In this document: piece by piece, positions 32,499 through 41,320 of the stretch
Position numbering within the stretch: position 1 is the stretch's first letter
Layout: the number at the start of each line of letters is the position of its first letter
DNA from: Rhodanobacter denitrificans
Lineage (GTDB): Bacteria > Pseudomonadota > Gammaproteobacteria > Xanthomonadales > Rhodanobacteraceae
Assembly (NCBI GenBank): GCA_003241385.1
Contig: QFPO01000001.1
Coordinates: 124,001 to 188,000, forward strand
Direction: 5' to 3'
Length of the DNA stretch: 64,000 nucleotides
Notes under the pieces: model-generated
What the model was told of the DNA's origin: nothing
Seen by the model: the letters and a program-made list of their open reading frames with translations, nothing else
The model's database searches: none
Position numbers and translations under genes: made by a program

Positions 32499-33753
32499 CG
32501 ACGAAGGCAAAGGCAAGATCGTCGACCTGCTGACCGAGCGGGTCAGTGCGGTCGCGCGCTTCCAGGGCGGCCACAATGCCGGGCACACCCTGGTGATCGG
32601 CGGCAAGAAGACCGTGCTGCATCTGATCCCGTCGGGCATTCTCCGCGAGGGCGTGCAATGCCTGATCGGCAACGGCGTCGTGCTGTCGCCGGCGGCGCTC
32701 AAGAGCGAGATCGCCGAGCTCGAGGAGCAGGGCGTGGAGGTGCGTTCGCGGCTCAAGATCAGCCCGGCCACGCCGCTGATCATGCCGTACCACATCGCGG
32801 TCGATCAGGCCCGTGAGCGCGCATCCGGCGCCAAGGCGATCGGCACGACCGGCCGCGGCATCGGTCCGGCCTACGAGGACAAGGTCGCGCGCCGCAGTAT
32901 CCGTGTCGCCGATCTGATGTATCCGTCCGAACTGCCCGAGAAGGTCCGTGCGGCGGTCGACTACCACAACTTCGTGCTGACGCAGTGGCTCAAGGCCGAG
33001 GCGGTCGACTACGACCGCGTGCTCGAGGACGCGATGGCGTTCGCCGAGTACCTGCGTCCGATGATCGACGACGTCTCGACGCTGCTGTACGACGCGCGAC
33101 GTGCCGGCCAGCACATCCTGTTCGAAGGCGCGCAGGGTGCGCTGCTCGACATCGATCACGGCACGTATCCGTACGTGACCTCGTCGAACACGACGGTCGG
33201 CGGCGCACTGGCCGGCACCGGCGTCGGCGCCTGCGACATCGATTACGTGCTCGGCATCTGCAAGGCCTATGCGACGCGCGTCGGCGGCGGTCCTTTCCCG
33301 ACCGAGCTCAATGACGAGATGGGCGAGCGCCTGCGCAAGGTCGGCAACGAGTTCGGCGCCAGCACCGGCCGGCCGCGCCGCTGCGGCTGGATCGACCTGG
33401 TCGCGCTCAAGCGCGCGACCCAGATCAACGCGATCAACGGCCTGGCGATCACCAAGCTCGACGTGCTCGACGGCCTGCCGACGATCAAGGTCTGCATCGC
33501 CTACGAATACCGCGGCAAGCGGCGCGAACTGGCACCGCTCGACGCCGATGGCTGGGCCGAGTGCAAGCCGGTGTATCTGGAATTTCCGGGCTGGGAGGAG
33601 CCGACCTCCGGCGTGCGCGACTGGAACAAGCTGCCGCCGGCCGCGCGTGCCTATCTGCGCGCGGTCGAGGAGCTGTCCGGCTGCCACCTCGCCCTGGTCG
33701 CGACCGGCGCCGACCGTGACGACACGATCGTCCTGCGCGATCCGTTCGCCTGA
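32461..33753 (+). CDS. purA: Adenylosuccinate synthetase
   Basis: 430 residues, the typical length. Ligates IMP and aspartate with GTP, the first committed step to AMP. The N-terminal loop GAQWGDEGKGK and the GGHNAGHT motif carry the catalytic aspartate and histidine; IGTTGRGIGPAYEDK and GASTGRPRRCGW are further signatures. The ATG at 32461 aligns with PurA N-termini; the frame stays open to 32332 only because of the duplicated leader. It follows the hflX-hflK-hflC-DUF2065 genes as in enterics. Confidence 0.96.
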   Translation: MGKSVVILGAQWGDEGKGKIVDLLTERVSAVARFQGGHNAGHTLVIGGKKTVLHLIPSGILREGVQCLIGNGVVLSPAALKSEIAELEEQGVEVRSRLKISPATPLIMPYHIAVDQARERASGAKAIGTTGRGIGPAYEDKVARRSIRVADLMYPSELPEKVRAAVDYHNFVLTQWLKAEAVDYDRVLEDAMAFAEYLRPMIDDVSTLLYDARRAGQHILFEGAQGALLDIDHGTYPYVTSSNTTVGGALAGTGVGACDIDYVLGICKAYATRVGGGPFPTELNDEMGERLRKVGNEFGASTGRPRRCGWIDLVALKRATQINAINGLAITKLDVLDGLPTIKVCIAYEYRGKRRELAPLDADGWAECKPVYLEFPGWEEPTSGVRDWNKLPPAARAYLRAVEELSGCHLALVATGADRDDTIVLRDPFA

Positions 33754-34006
33754 TCGATCCCGCAGGGCCGGCGTGCATCCCGCGCCGGCTCCGCGCGCCT
33801 ACGGCGACCTCGCCATCGGGCACGCGATCGGCTCTGAGCGGAATCACCGCCGGCAGGCTCCCTGACGATAGCGCGCCATCCGTCACGTTTCGCGGCCCGT
33901 CGCGCGATCGATGGGCCGGCATGCAGCGCGTACCGTGACTTTCGAACTACCCGCGCGGCGGCCGGATCGCCTACATTGGCGGATTGCCTCTCAGCCGGAG
34001 CCGCCC

Positions 34007-36124
34007 ATGCGCATGCGCCACGCCAGACCCCTCATCCTGGCTTTCTCGATCACGACCGTCCTGGCCGCCTGCCAGCAGGCGCAGACGCCGGCCGCCGATC
34101 CGGCTCCGGCGGCGGCCGACAAGTCCGCGCCGGCCGCCGCGTCGATCGATCCCAAGGCCTTGAAGACGCCGATGATCGCGTTCAACGCCGGCGATCTCGA
34201 CCCCGCCGTACCGGCCTGCACCGACCTCAACGCCTACGTCAACGGCAAGTGGCTGGCCGCCAATCCGGTGCCGTCGGACCGCACGACCTGGGGCAGCTTC
34301 GAAATTCTCGGGGAGCGCTCGCTCGAGCTGCAGCAGAAGATCGCCGAGGCCGCCGCCGCGCGCGCCGATGCGACCGGCGTCGAGAAGCTGGTCGGCGACT
34401 TCTACGCCTCGGGCCTGAATGCGGACGCGATCAACGCCGCCGGCGCCAAGCCGCTCGCGCCGTTCTTCGAGCGGATCGCCGCGATCGACTCGCCGGCCGC
34501 CGTGGCGGCCTACGTGCGCGACGCCTATGCGCAAGGCCGCGGCGTATTGTTCAGCTTCGGCGGCAATGCCGACTACAAGAACTCCGAGATGGTCATCGCC
34601 TATGCCGGGCAGGGCGGTCTGTCGCTGCCGGAGCGCGCCTACTACCTGGAGGATCGTGAGGACTACCAGAAGGCGCGCACCGCCTTCGTCGAGCACGTCA
34701 GGAAGATGCTCGAGCTGTCCGGCGTCGATGCCGCGTCCGCCGCGACGCAGGCCGAGGCCGTGATGGCGCTCGAGACGCGTCTGGCCAAGGCCTCGCTGCC
34801 GCGCGTGGAACTGCGCGATCCGGCCAAGCGCTACCAGCCGGCCACGGTCGCCGAGGCCGACGCGCTGACGCCGAACTTCTCGTGGACCGCGCTGTTCGAT
34901 GCGGTCGGCGTCCAGCAGCCGCAGATGTTCTCGCTGTCGATGCGCGACTTCTTCACCGAGATGGACAAGATGCTGGTCGACGTGCCGGTCTCGACCTGGC
35001 AGGCCTACCTGCGCTTCCACGAGATCGACAACGCCGCGCCGTATCTCAGCGACGCGTTCGCCGACCAGAACTTCGCGTTCTACAACCAGGCACTGCGCGG
35101 CCAGGCCGAGCAGCAGCCGCGCTGGAAGCGCGTGCTCAACACGCTCAACGGACTGGCCGGCGAGACGCTCGGCCAGCTCTACGTCGACGTCGCCTTCCCG
35201 CCGGAGTCCAAGGCCAAGATGGAGCAGCTGGTCGGCAATCTCAGCCAGGCGCTCAAGCACCGGCTCGAGAACCTCGAATGGATGGGCGATGAGACCAAGG
35301 TCAAGGCGCTCGAGAAGTGGTCGACCTTCACGCCGAAGATCGGCTATCCGGACAAGTGGCGCGACTGGACCGGCCTGACGTTCACGCGCGACAGCTACGC
35401 CGACAACGTCGTCGCGGCGATCGCGTTCAACGCGCGCTACCGCTACTCGAAGATCGGCAAGGCGGTCGACCGCGACGAGTGGTACATGCCGCCGCAGACC
35501 GTCAACGCCTACTACAACTCCACGCGCAACGAGATCGTGTTCCCGGCCGGCATCCTGCAGCCTCCGTTCTTCGATCCGAAGGCCGACGACGCGCTCAACT
35601 ACGGCGGCATCGTCGCGGTGATCGGCCACGAGATGCTGCACGGCTACGACGACCAGGGCAGCAAGTTCGACGCCAAGGGCAATTTCGACAACTGGTGGAC
35701 CGATGCCGACCGCGCCGGTTTCGAACAGCGCACCGCCAAGCTCGGCGCGCAGTTCGACGCCTACGAGTCGATCGACGGCATCCACGTCAACGGCAAGCTG
35801 ACGATGGGCGAGAACATCGCCGATCTGGGCGGTCTGGCGGTCGCCTACGACGCGATGAAGCGTGCCCAGGGCGACGGCTTCACCGACCCGAAGATCGACG
35901 GCTTCACGCAGGACCAGCGCTTCTTCCTCAACTGGGCGACGGTCTGGCGCCGCAACTTCACGCCGGCCGAACTGAAGGTCCGCCTGACCACCGACTCGCA
36001 CGCGCCGGCCAATTTCCGCGCGATCGGCGCGCCGTCGAACCTGCCGAGCTTCGCGGCCGCGTTCGACTGCAAGGCCGGCGATCCGATGGTGCGTCCGGAC
36101 GACGTGCGCGTGGTGATCTGGTAA
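34007..36124 (+). CDS. M13 (neprilysin/PepO family) metalloendopeptidase lipoprotein
   Basis: 705 residues. Zinc peptidases of this family cleave short peptides. The N-terminus is a lipoprotein signal with lipobox LAAC (residues about 15-18), then an Ala/Pro-rich spacer, so the enzyme is membrane-anchored outside the cytoplasm. The zinc site is HEMLH (541-545) with Glu602 in GENIADLGG, and NAYYNSTRNEIVFPAGILQPPFF is the substrate-binding strand. The C-terminal VRPDDVRVVIW is close to the usual CRVW-type ending. The ATG at 34007 follows GCCGGAG; the earlier start at 33911 would hide the signal peptide. Confidence 0.94.
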   Translation: MRMRHARPLILAFSITTVLAACQQAQTPAADPAPAAADKSAPAAASIDPKALKTPMIAFNAGDLDPAVPACTDLNAYVNGKWLAANPVPSDRTTWGSFEILGERSLELQQKIAEAAAARADATGVEKLVGDFYASGLNADAINAAGAKPLAPFFERIAAIDSPAAVAAYVRDAYAQGRGVLFSFGGNADYKNSEMVIAYAGQGGLSLPERAYYLEDREDYQKARTAFVEHVRKMLELSGVDAASAATQAEAVMALETRLAKASLPRVELRDPAKRYQPATVAEADALTPNFSWTALFDAVGVQQPQMFSLSMRDFFTEMDKMLVDVPVSTWQAYLRFHEIDNAAPYLSDAFADQNFAFYNQALRGQAEQQPRWKRVLNTLNGLAGETLGQLYVDVAFPPESKAKMEQLVGNLSQALKHRLENLEWMGDETKVKALEKWSTFTPKIGYPDKWRDWTGLTFTRDSYADNVVAAIAFNARYRYSKIGKAVDRDEWYMPPQTVNAYYNSTRNEIVFPAGILQPPFFDPKADDALNYGGIVAVIGHEMLHGYDDQGSKFDAKGNFDNWWTDADRAGFEQRTAKLGAQFDAYESIDGIHVNGKLTMGENIADLGGLAVAYDAMKRAQGDGFTDPKIDGFTQDQRFFLNWATVWRRNFTPAELKVRLTTDSHAPANFRAIGAPSNLPSFAAAFDCKAGDPMVRPDDVRVVIW

Positions 36125-36133
36125 GCGAGCAGG

Positions 36134-36166
36134 GCAGCTTCGCGCGCGTCGCGAAGCTGCAATTTT
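36134..36166 (+). terminator. Intrinsic terminator after the M13 peptidase
   Basis: An 11-bp stem (36134-36144 with 36150-36160) with a five-base loop, followed by AATTTT, ten bases after the peptidase stop. Confidence 0.8.
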
Positions 36167-36169
36167 CCG

Positions 36170-36198
36170 TTGACAATGCGGCAGGTGAACCGTATTGT
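36170..36198 (+). promoter_or_regulatory. Sigma-70 promoter of the tRNA-Leu gene
   Basis: Consensus -35 TTGACA (36170-36175), 17-base spacer and TATTGT (36193-36198). The predicted start near 36205 is about 25 bases before the mature tRNA. Confidence 0.8.
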
Positions 36199-36229
36199 TC
36201 GCGCCCCGGTCGGCACTGACGGCCGGTAT

Positions 36230-36314
<85 letters not shown>

Positions 36315-36356
36315 CATGATGATCCGCCGGACGCCACAGGCGACCGGAAGATTCCC

Positions 36357-36387
36357 AAAAAAACCCCGCAGAAATGCGGGGTTTTTT
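36357..36387. terminator. Hairpin with flanking A and T tracts after tRNA-Leu
   Basis: AACCCCGCA-GAAA-TGCGGGGTT with preceding A and following T runs; can act in both directions. It probably came with the element, since the terminator that should originally have followed the tRNA appears beyond attR at 39955-39986. Confidence 0.9.
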
Positions 36388-36426
36388 GTTCCGCCAGGCT
36401 CCGCCGGCTTCCGCTTGTCCCCGATG

Positions 36427-36456
36427 GGGATACCACTTCGAGCCGTAGGGATACCC
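36427..36456 (+). repeat. Putative integrase arm-type sites, left end
   Basis: GGGATACC (36427-36434) and TAGGGATACCC (36446-36456) just before the integrase remnant. Matching TAGGGATAC repeats lie at 39820-39829 and 39832-39841, just inside the right end. Paired short direct repeats on both sides of a core are what tyrosine integrases bind. Confidence 0.65.
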
Positions 36457-36459
36457 GGC

Positions 36460-37377
36460 ATGCCGCGCCAAGCGGTAGCGCTCACCGAGCTGCGCATACG
36501 CAACACCAACCCGCCGAACGCGAACAGCGGCTGTACGACGGCAATGGCCTGTACGTCTCCATGATGCTCTCTGGTGCGCGCTGGTGGCGCGTGAAGTAAG
36601 TCTTAGAGGGGAAGGGGCGACGCACCGATATCGGAGGCTACCCCGAGGTGTCCCTGCAGCAGGCCCGTGGCGAGCGAGACCGCATTCGCGCGCGACTGCG
36701 CGAGGGCAGGGATCCCATTGCTGAGAAGCGCGAGGCGCGTTCCTCCGCGCAGTGAGTGCAGGAAGGGGCCTTCGAAGTCGTGGTGCAGCACTGGCTTGCT
36801 CGGAAGCTCAAAGGAGCCAAGGGCAAGGGATGGGCGCCGGAGACTTATCGCAAGACCTCTTATGTCGTCGACGCCTACCTGAGGCCGGCGCTGCGCTCAC
36901 AGTCGATCGCGACCCTCAGCACACAGACCGCTGCCAAGGTTATCGAGGAGTCGCCGAGCATGCCCCCGATCTGGCGGCCAAGGCGCGCCAGTACCTCGGC
37001 GGCATCGTCGACTTCGCCATCAAGAAGGGCCTTCGTGAAGACGGCCGGCTTCTGTCACTGCGCGGCACCGTGCCCACTACCAGAAAGGGCACATCCCGGC
37101 GGCGATCGAGCCCGCCGACATCCACGCGGTTGTGGTGGCGATCGATGGCTATCAGTCGCCGGTCACGCGCGCTGCGCTGATCCTGGCCATGCTTACGGCG
37201 ATGTGACCTGGCATCGTGGCCGCTGCGCGTTGGGACGAGATCGACCTCGAGTCGAAGGAATGGTGGGTGTCGGCCGAGAAGATGAAGATGGGCTTCGCCC
37301 ACGTCGTGCCGCTGCCGACACAGGCCGCTGACGTGTTGCGAGGCATGCTGCCTTTCAGCGCCGGTACGCACGGATAA
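36460..37377 (+). pseudogene. Decayed tyrosine recombinase (P4-type integrase)
   Basis: Pieces of one integrase can be followed across all three frames. The arm-binding N-terminal domain starts at 36460 (MPRQAVALTELRIRN), then shifts frame near 36510 to RLYDGNGLYV...GARWWRVK, followed by a TAA, IGGYPEVSLQQARGERD, a TGA, WLARKLKGAKGKGWAPETY, another shift to APDLAAKARQYLGGIVDFAI, and a further shift to AALILAMLTAM-stop-PGIVAAARWDEIDL. The stop (TGA, 37204-37206) replaces the catalytic arginine of the TGxRPxE box. The frame ends at 37377, before the HxxR and tyrosine boxes. At least three frameshifts and three nonsense codons: not functional. Confidence 0.88.
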
Positions 37378-37387
37378 CCCCGACGAC

Positions 37388-37612
37388 ATGCGGGCGGTCC
37401 TGCAGCGTCTCTTTGACGAAATATTCGGCCTGAAGAAGCTGGTGCACGATCTACAAGGGTCTGCCGGCTTTCTGGCGTCGATGCTCGTCGCTGCCCATGC
37501 CAAAGGGCCGCGGCAGGCAGCTTTGAGATCGCTTCGAGACCTCGAGGAGGCAGCAAGACTTTTGCGGGGCCAGATTGGAATGGTCCCGTCTCCGAGACGA
37601 CGCGCCTACTGA
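37388..37612 (+). CDS. Small ORF in the element, doubtful
   Basis: 74 codons (MRAVLQRLFDEIFGLKKLVH...), predicted helical and Leu/Ala/Arg-rich, 10 bases after the integrase remnant ends. No clear ribosome-binding site and no family recognised. Its stop overlaps the first copy of the CTGATCGACGATCAG palindrome. It could be a real small protein or chance coding. Confidence 0.35.
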   Translation: MRAVLQRLFDEIFGLKKLVHDLQGSAGFLASMLVAAHAKGPRQAALRSLRDLEEAARLLRGQIGMVPSPRRRAY

Positions 37613-37769
37613 TCGACGATCAGATCGCTCAGATCGTTGGCAGGCGTAGGCCGAAGCTTACGGTTGAGCGGGCACGAGACGACGCTGAGCTGGCCCTGTC
37701 GCTGAGATGACACATCGGCTGATCGACGATCAGGTCGCACGGAACGTTGGTAGGCGGAGGCCATCGCTC
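37609..37769 (+). repeat. Two degenerate direct repeats, each beginning with a perfect 15-bp palindrome
   Basis: CTGATCGACGATCAG occurs at 37609-37623 and again at 37719-37733 (offset 110). Each is a perfect 7+1+7 palindrome, and the similarity continues for about 35-40 bases with several mismatches (CGTTGGCAGGCGTAGGCC versus CGTTGGTAGGCGGAGGCC). The pair lies upstream of the cargo genes and may be regulator-binding sites or a duplicated end of an older insertion. The rest of 37378-37883 shows no other clear gene. Confidence 0.75.
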
Positions 37770-37883
37770 ACGATCGTCGTCCGGCTGCCCTCCTAGAAAG
37801 CGTGAATAGGATGATGAATAAAATTCTTGCGTTTTGCAGTTCAGGCGAGGATAGTCGCAGCATCAAAATCCTTGAGGTTCCCC

Positions 37884-38522
37884 ATGGGACTGCTAGCGTG
37901 GAACGACGCTCAGAGCTTGCTTCGAACCCACTGCCAAGGCGTGCGGCGGGCTATTCTGTCCGCATGGTCTGATTACCTATCCTGCGACAACTACTCGCCT
38001 GCAGTCCGAGCGACGCACTGCAGTACGACTCGCGCAAATTGCGTCCACGACCATATCAAGGAACGCATCAGTACTTACGCGCAGAGCTATCCGGGCGAGC
38101 TAGAGGTTCGAAGCCCCAACCGGATGTTCACCCTTGTTGTGAACGATGTGGCTGCGATTCGCTTCAAGAAGGTTGATCGCGACTTGCAGACCTCAAATCA
38201 TCCGACGGGACAGGCGCTCGCATACAAGCGCCAAGAAGAAGTTCCGCTTCTCTCGGACCTCGCTCACCTTGAAATTGGCTACCAGCTCGACATCACGGAG
38301 CAGCGGATACAGGCAATCTTCGTTCTTTGCCCGAATGGGGAGCACGATTACTACTGGGTCGCCGAGTTGACGGAAGAATCGGCCGATTCTGTGGTTAGCG
38401 ACTTCTTTGATGCCCGCCCACAAGTTGACGATGCTATCGACGAGTCCGTGGTGAGGCCTCGTCGCGGTGCTGACGTTGTGCCGTTCAAGCGAAATCCCGC
38501 CGATGAATCACCCAGTCGCTGA
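37884..38522 (+). CDS. Cargo protein of the tRNA-Leu element, function unknown
   Basis: 212 residues from the ATG at 37884, six bases after GAGG; a TTG at 37827 would extend it. Mixed alpha/beta composition, no signal peptide or membrane segment; acidic then basic C-terminus (RPRRGADVVPFKRN). I do not recognise the family. Base composition is clearly lower in GC than the chromosome around it. It ends five bases before the XRE/ImmA-IrrE gene, so the two are cotranscribed and probably act together, perhaps as regulator and partner or as a toxin-antitoxin-like pair. That role is inference from arrangement only. Confidence 0.75.
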   Translation: MGLLAWNDAQSLLRTHCQGVRRAILSAWSDYLSCDNYSPAVRATHCSTTRANCVHDHIKERISTYAQSYPGELEVRSPNRMFTLVVNDVAAIRFKKVDRDLQTSNHPTGQALAYKRQEEVPLLSDLAHLEIGYQLDITEQRIQAIFVLCPNGEHDYYWVAELTEESADSVVSDFFDARPQVDDAIDESVVRPRRGADVVPFKRNPADESPSR

Positions 38523-38527
38523 ATGTC

Positions 38528-39625
38528 ATGAAGATCAATGGGGCCATGGTCGTGCTCGCGCGCGAGATTCGCGGCCTCTCGCAGGAGGATCTCGCGCGAC
38601 TCGTATCTACAAGCCAAGCGACCATTGCGCGAATTGAGGGCAGCGAATGGGGCGAGGTTGAGGATGTGCGCGCGGGAATGCTCGCAAAGGCTCTAGATTT
38701 CCCTCCTGAGTTCCTTTCACAAAAAGAGGAGCTCATAGGATTCGGGTCTAGTGCGTACTTTTACCGCAAGAAGGCATCACTACAGGCACAGGATCGGAAG
38801 CGCATACACGGCGTGGTAAATGGTATTCGCATCAATTTGAAGCGACTCTTGGATTCGCTCGAAATTGTACCAAAGCGGCCTCTGCCGGAGCTTGAGGTTG
38901 AACAGTACGGGACCGCATCACGAGCGGCGCAGGCTCTGCGCGCCTACTGGAATGTTCCAGACGGTCCGCTTACCAATCTGACCTCGCTAATCGAGAGTGC
39001 AGGCGTCATTGTCGTTCCGACGGATTTCGGCACATCTGCTATGGATGCGACGAGCCTTCGACTGGCGGAGATGCCGCCACTTATTTTTATTAACAAAGAC
39101 ATCCCTGGAGACCGCTGGCGCTTTACGCTTGCGCACGAGCTCGCTCATCTGGTGCTTCATCAGGTACCCCATGAGTCCATGGAGGATGAGGCTGATGAGT
39201 TTGCGGCAGAATTGCTACTGCCTGATTTAGAGTTGAAAGCCGCGTTCGCGCGCCTTCCGAAAATTCGCTTGGTCGACCTTATAAACATGAAGCCGTACTG
39301 GAAGGTTTCAGTCGCTGCGCTTATCGAAAGGGCCTATGGCCTGAGGTTCATTGACAGCAATGCTCGCCGTTATCTTTGGGTGAGCCTCAAGCGTGTGGGC
39401 TATCCAGTTGAGCCAGTGTCGATAGCTCGAGAGGACGCAAAGAATCACCGGGGGATGCTTGAGCATTTCACGCGCACCCTTCAATACAGCAATGAGGAGC
39501 TGGCCGAATTGTTCAAGATCAATCAACGTGATCTTGCTACGTGGCACGGTCCGTCAATGCCATCACTTCAGCCAAAGCAAAATCACCTGCGCGCAGTTCC
39601 AAAAACGTCTAAGAGCTTTTCGTAG
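38528..39625 (+). CDS. XRE-type HTH and ImmA/IrrE metallopeptidase protein
   Basis: 365 residues. An N-terminal helix-turn-helix (GLSQEDLARLVSTSQATIARIEG, about residues 16-38) is fused to an ImmA/IrrE-family zinc peptidase domain with HELAH at 203-207 and a downstream EDEADEFAAELLLP helix that supplies the third ligand. Family members such as ImmA and IrrE cleave repressor partners to switch on mobile-element or stress genes; fused XRE-peptidase proteins are frequent on mobile elements and next to toxin-antitoxin loci. Follows the unknown gene by five bases. Lower GC than the flanking genes, supporting transfer. Confidence 0.9.
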   Translation: MKINGAMVVLAREIRGLSQEDLARLVSTSQATIARIEGSEWGEVEDVRAGMLAKALDFPPEFLSQKEELIGFGSSAYFYRKKASLQAQDRKRIHGVVNGIRINLKRLLDSLEIVPKRPLPELEVEQYGTASRAAQALRAYWNVPDGPLTNLTSLIESAGVIVVPTDFGTSAMDATSLRLAEMPPLIFINKDIPGDRWRFTLAHELAHLVLHQVPHESMEDEADEFAAELLLPDLELKAAFARLPKIRLVDLINMKPYWKVSVAALIERAYGLRFIDSNARRYLWVSLKRVGYPVEPVSIAREDAKNHRGMLEHFTRTLQYSNEELAELFKINQRDLATWHGPSMPSLQPKQNHLRAVPKTSKSFS

Positions 39626-39819
39626 GATCGCGTATATGTGATGTGCTCGTAGGATGGCGAAGGGGCTATCCTTTCAGCTAGTTCCGGTCAGACGCATCGG
39701 CCGCACTTCGCGCCGTCTTGCCACCGTTCGGCGGCACGGTCTTCCTATCCCTGGGCCGCCGGCCAGGGATGGCTCAGCTGAGGCCAGGGCGTGCCTCCTG
39801 CAAGTTGTGAACGATGCTA

Positions 39820-39841
39820 TAGGGATACCGTTAGGGATACT
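39820..39841 (+). repeat. Putative integrase arm-type sites, right end
   Basis: TAGGGATACC (39820-39829) and TAGGGATACT (39832-39841), matching the pair at 36427-36456 and lying about 57 bases inside attR. Confidence 0.65.
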
Positions 39842-39897
39842 CCGCGGATGAATTTCATAAATGTCTAACCTATACAATGAGTTGCGATCTATGTTGC

Positions 39898-39915
39898 GTC
39901 CTCTCCTGGCACCAC
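39898..39915 (+). other. attR-like remnant of the tRNA-Leu 3' end
   Basis: GTCCTCTCCTGGCACCAC repeats the last bases of the tRNA-Leu gene (36297-36315) with one G deleted. It marks the right end of a roughly 3.6-kb element. Confidence 0.8.
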
Positions 39916-39920
39916 CTATC

Positions 39921-39986
39921 GATCGTCGGATGCGACACCGGATCCGACGATCAACCGAAAAACCCCGCCATCGAGCGGGGTTTTTT
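39921..39986 (+). terminator. Inverted repeat and displaced terminator of tRNA-Leu
   Basis: GATCGTCGGAT (39921-39931) pairs with ATCCGACGATC (39942-39952), a perfect 11-bp stem directly after attR. It is followed by CCCCGC-(6)-GCGGGG and six T residues (39963-39986). This is likely the original tRNA-Leu terminator, pushed 3.6 kb away by the insertion. Confidence 0.8.
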
Positions 39987-40543
39987 GTTGCGCGATTGGG
40001 GCGGTGGAAGTCACCGCCGGCCGACCGACGTGTGCGTTGCGATCGATCGTGCATCTGGCCGGTACCGCATGGTGGCACGCACGCTTGGGCGGCAATGAGA
40101 AGAGGGTAGGCCGGACCGGCCGTGGCGTGATCGCGGCAGCGCACCTGTCGGATGGCGCTTGGCTAGCCGCAGCGAGAGATCGAAGGGAGGCGTACGAATC
40201 CCCGCACCCGGAAACGAACCGGCCCCGGCATTGCCGGGGCCGTACGTTCTCTGGCCTGGTCCGTAGCGATCCGATCGTCCTTGATGGCGGCGCTCTCGCG
40301 CGGCGCGTACGGGGGAGTACCTCAGGGGGAAGGAAACTCCGTATCCGACGCAAGGCCAGTGTCGCCGATCGGGCCTGAACCGTCGCAAACAATCGGCGGG
40401 GCGCGCGACGTGCATATCGCACCGCGTTCACGGCAGAACACGCCGCCACCGCGTATCGTGCGAACCTCGTCACGCTCGGGCGCCTCGCGGTACGCGATGC
40501 GCATCGACGTCGACACAATCTCTCCAATACGAGGATAGAAGCG

Positions 40544-40972
40544 ATGAAGATTCAGCGCAGCGGTTCGGCCCAGTGGCGCGGTGGGCTCAAGGATGGGATC
40601 GGCGCGATCTCGACGCAGAGCGGCGCTCTCAAGGCGCATCCGTACGGCTTCGCGAGCCGTTTCGAAGGCGTCGCCGGCACCAACCCCGAAGAGCTGATCG
40701 GCGCGGCGCATGCCGGCTGCTTCACGATGGCCTTGTCGCTGGCGCTCAACAAGGCCGGTTTCACCGCCGATCAGCTCGACACCAAGGCCGTCGTCACGCT
40801 CGAGCAGGACGACACCGGTTTCGTGATCTCGTCGGTCGCGCTGACGCTGGAAGCGAAGGTGCCGAACATCGAAGACGCGCAGTTCCAGGAGATCGCCGCG
40901 GACGCCAAGGCCAACTGCCCGGTCTCACGCCTGCTCGATACCGAGATCACGCTGAAGGCGACGCTCGCTTAG
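40544..40972 (+). CDS. OsmC/Ohr-family peroxidase
   Basis: 142 residues, the usual length of OsmC. Thiol peroxidases of this family reduce organic hydroperoxides with two cysteines; here they are Cys59 (AAHAGCFTMAL) and Cys125 (KANCPVSRL), in the expected contexts. The N-terminal KAHPYGFASRFEG and the NPEELIGAAHAGC block match OsmC rather than Ohr. Standalone gene after the tRNA-Leu element; a weak AGGATAGAAG precedes the start. Confidence 0.92.
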   Translation: MKIQRSGSAQWRGGLKDGIGAISTQSGALKAHPYGFASRFEGVAGTNPEELIGAAHAGCFTMALSLALNKAGFTADQLDTKAVVTLEQDDTGFVISSVALTLEAKVPNIEDAQFQEIAADAKANCPVSRLLDTEITLKATLA

Positions 40973-41320
40973 CCTGGGGCCTCACAGAACCGATAGGCCG
41001 GTGTCGCGGATCGCACGCCACGCACCGGCCTTCGGCGGTTGAGAGGTCGGGATACCTGGCGGTGCCGCGGCCGTCGCTACGGCGAGTTGCCGGCACTCGG
41101 CAGCGTTCATGCCCACACCCACCTGCCTGAGGACGCGGACTGGCTTCCGACAATTCCGATCCGCGGTTGACCAGAGCGGCCTCACTACTCGGCAGAGTCG
41201 TCTTTGCGATGCATGTCGAGGCCTGCGTGAAGATCGGCGGAGCAGGGCGGATGTGCCACGCCCCGCTCCGTGGCTGGCCCACGCTCCCCTGCACACCGCG
41301 TCTCGAGAACTGCGTCGGCG
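40973..41320. other. Intergenic region without a clear gene
   Basis: 348 bases between the convergent osmC-like and TrmY-like genes. Only shadow reading frames; no strong terminator seen. Confidence 0.45.

Larger units (their letters stand above)
39626..40543. other. Long region without a recognisable gene
   Basis: 918 bases. Apart from the arm repeats, attR and the terminator described separately, it holds a perfect GGCCCCGGC-ATT-GCCGGGGCC palindrome (40221-40241) and otherwise only overlapping, low-quality reading frames with no ribosome-binding sites or family motifs. Probably degraded sequence at the edge of the element plus the osmC promoter region. Confidence 0.5.

Noticed and set aside
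40221..40241. GGCCCCGGC palindrome as a terminator
   Set aside because: No T tract on either side and no gene ends nearby; left as an unexplained palindrome.
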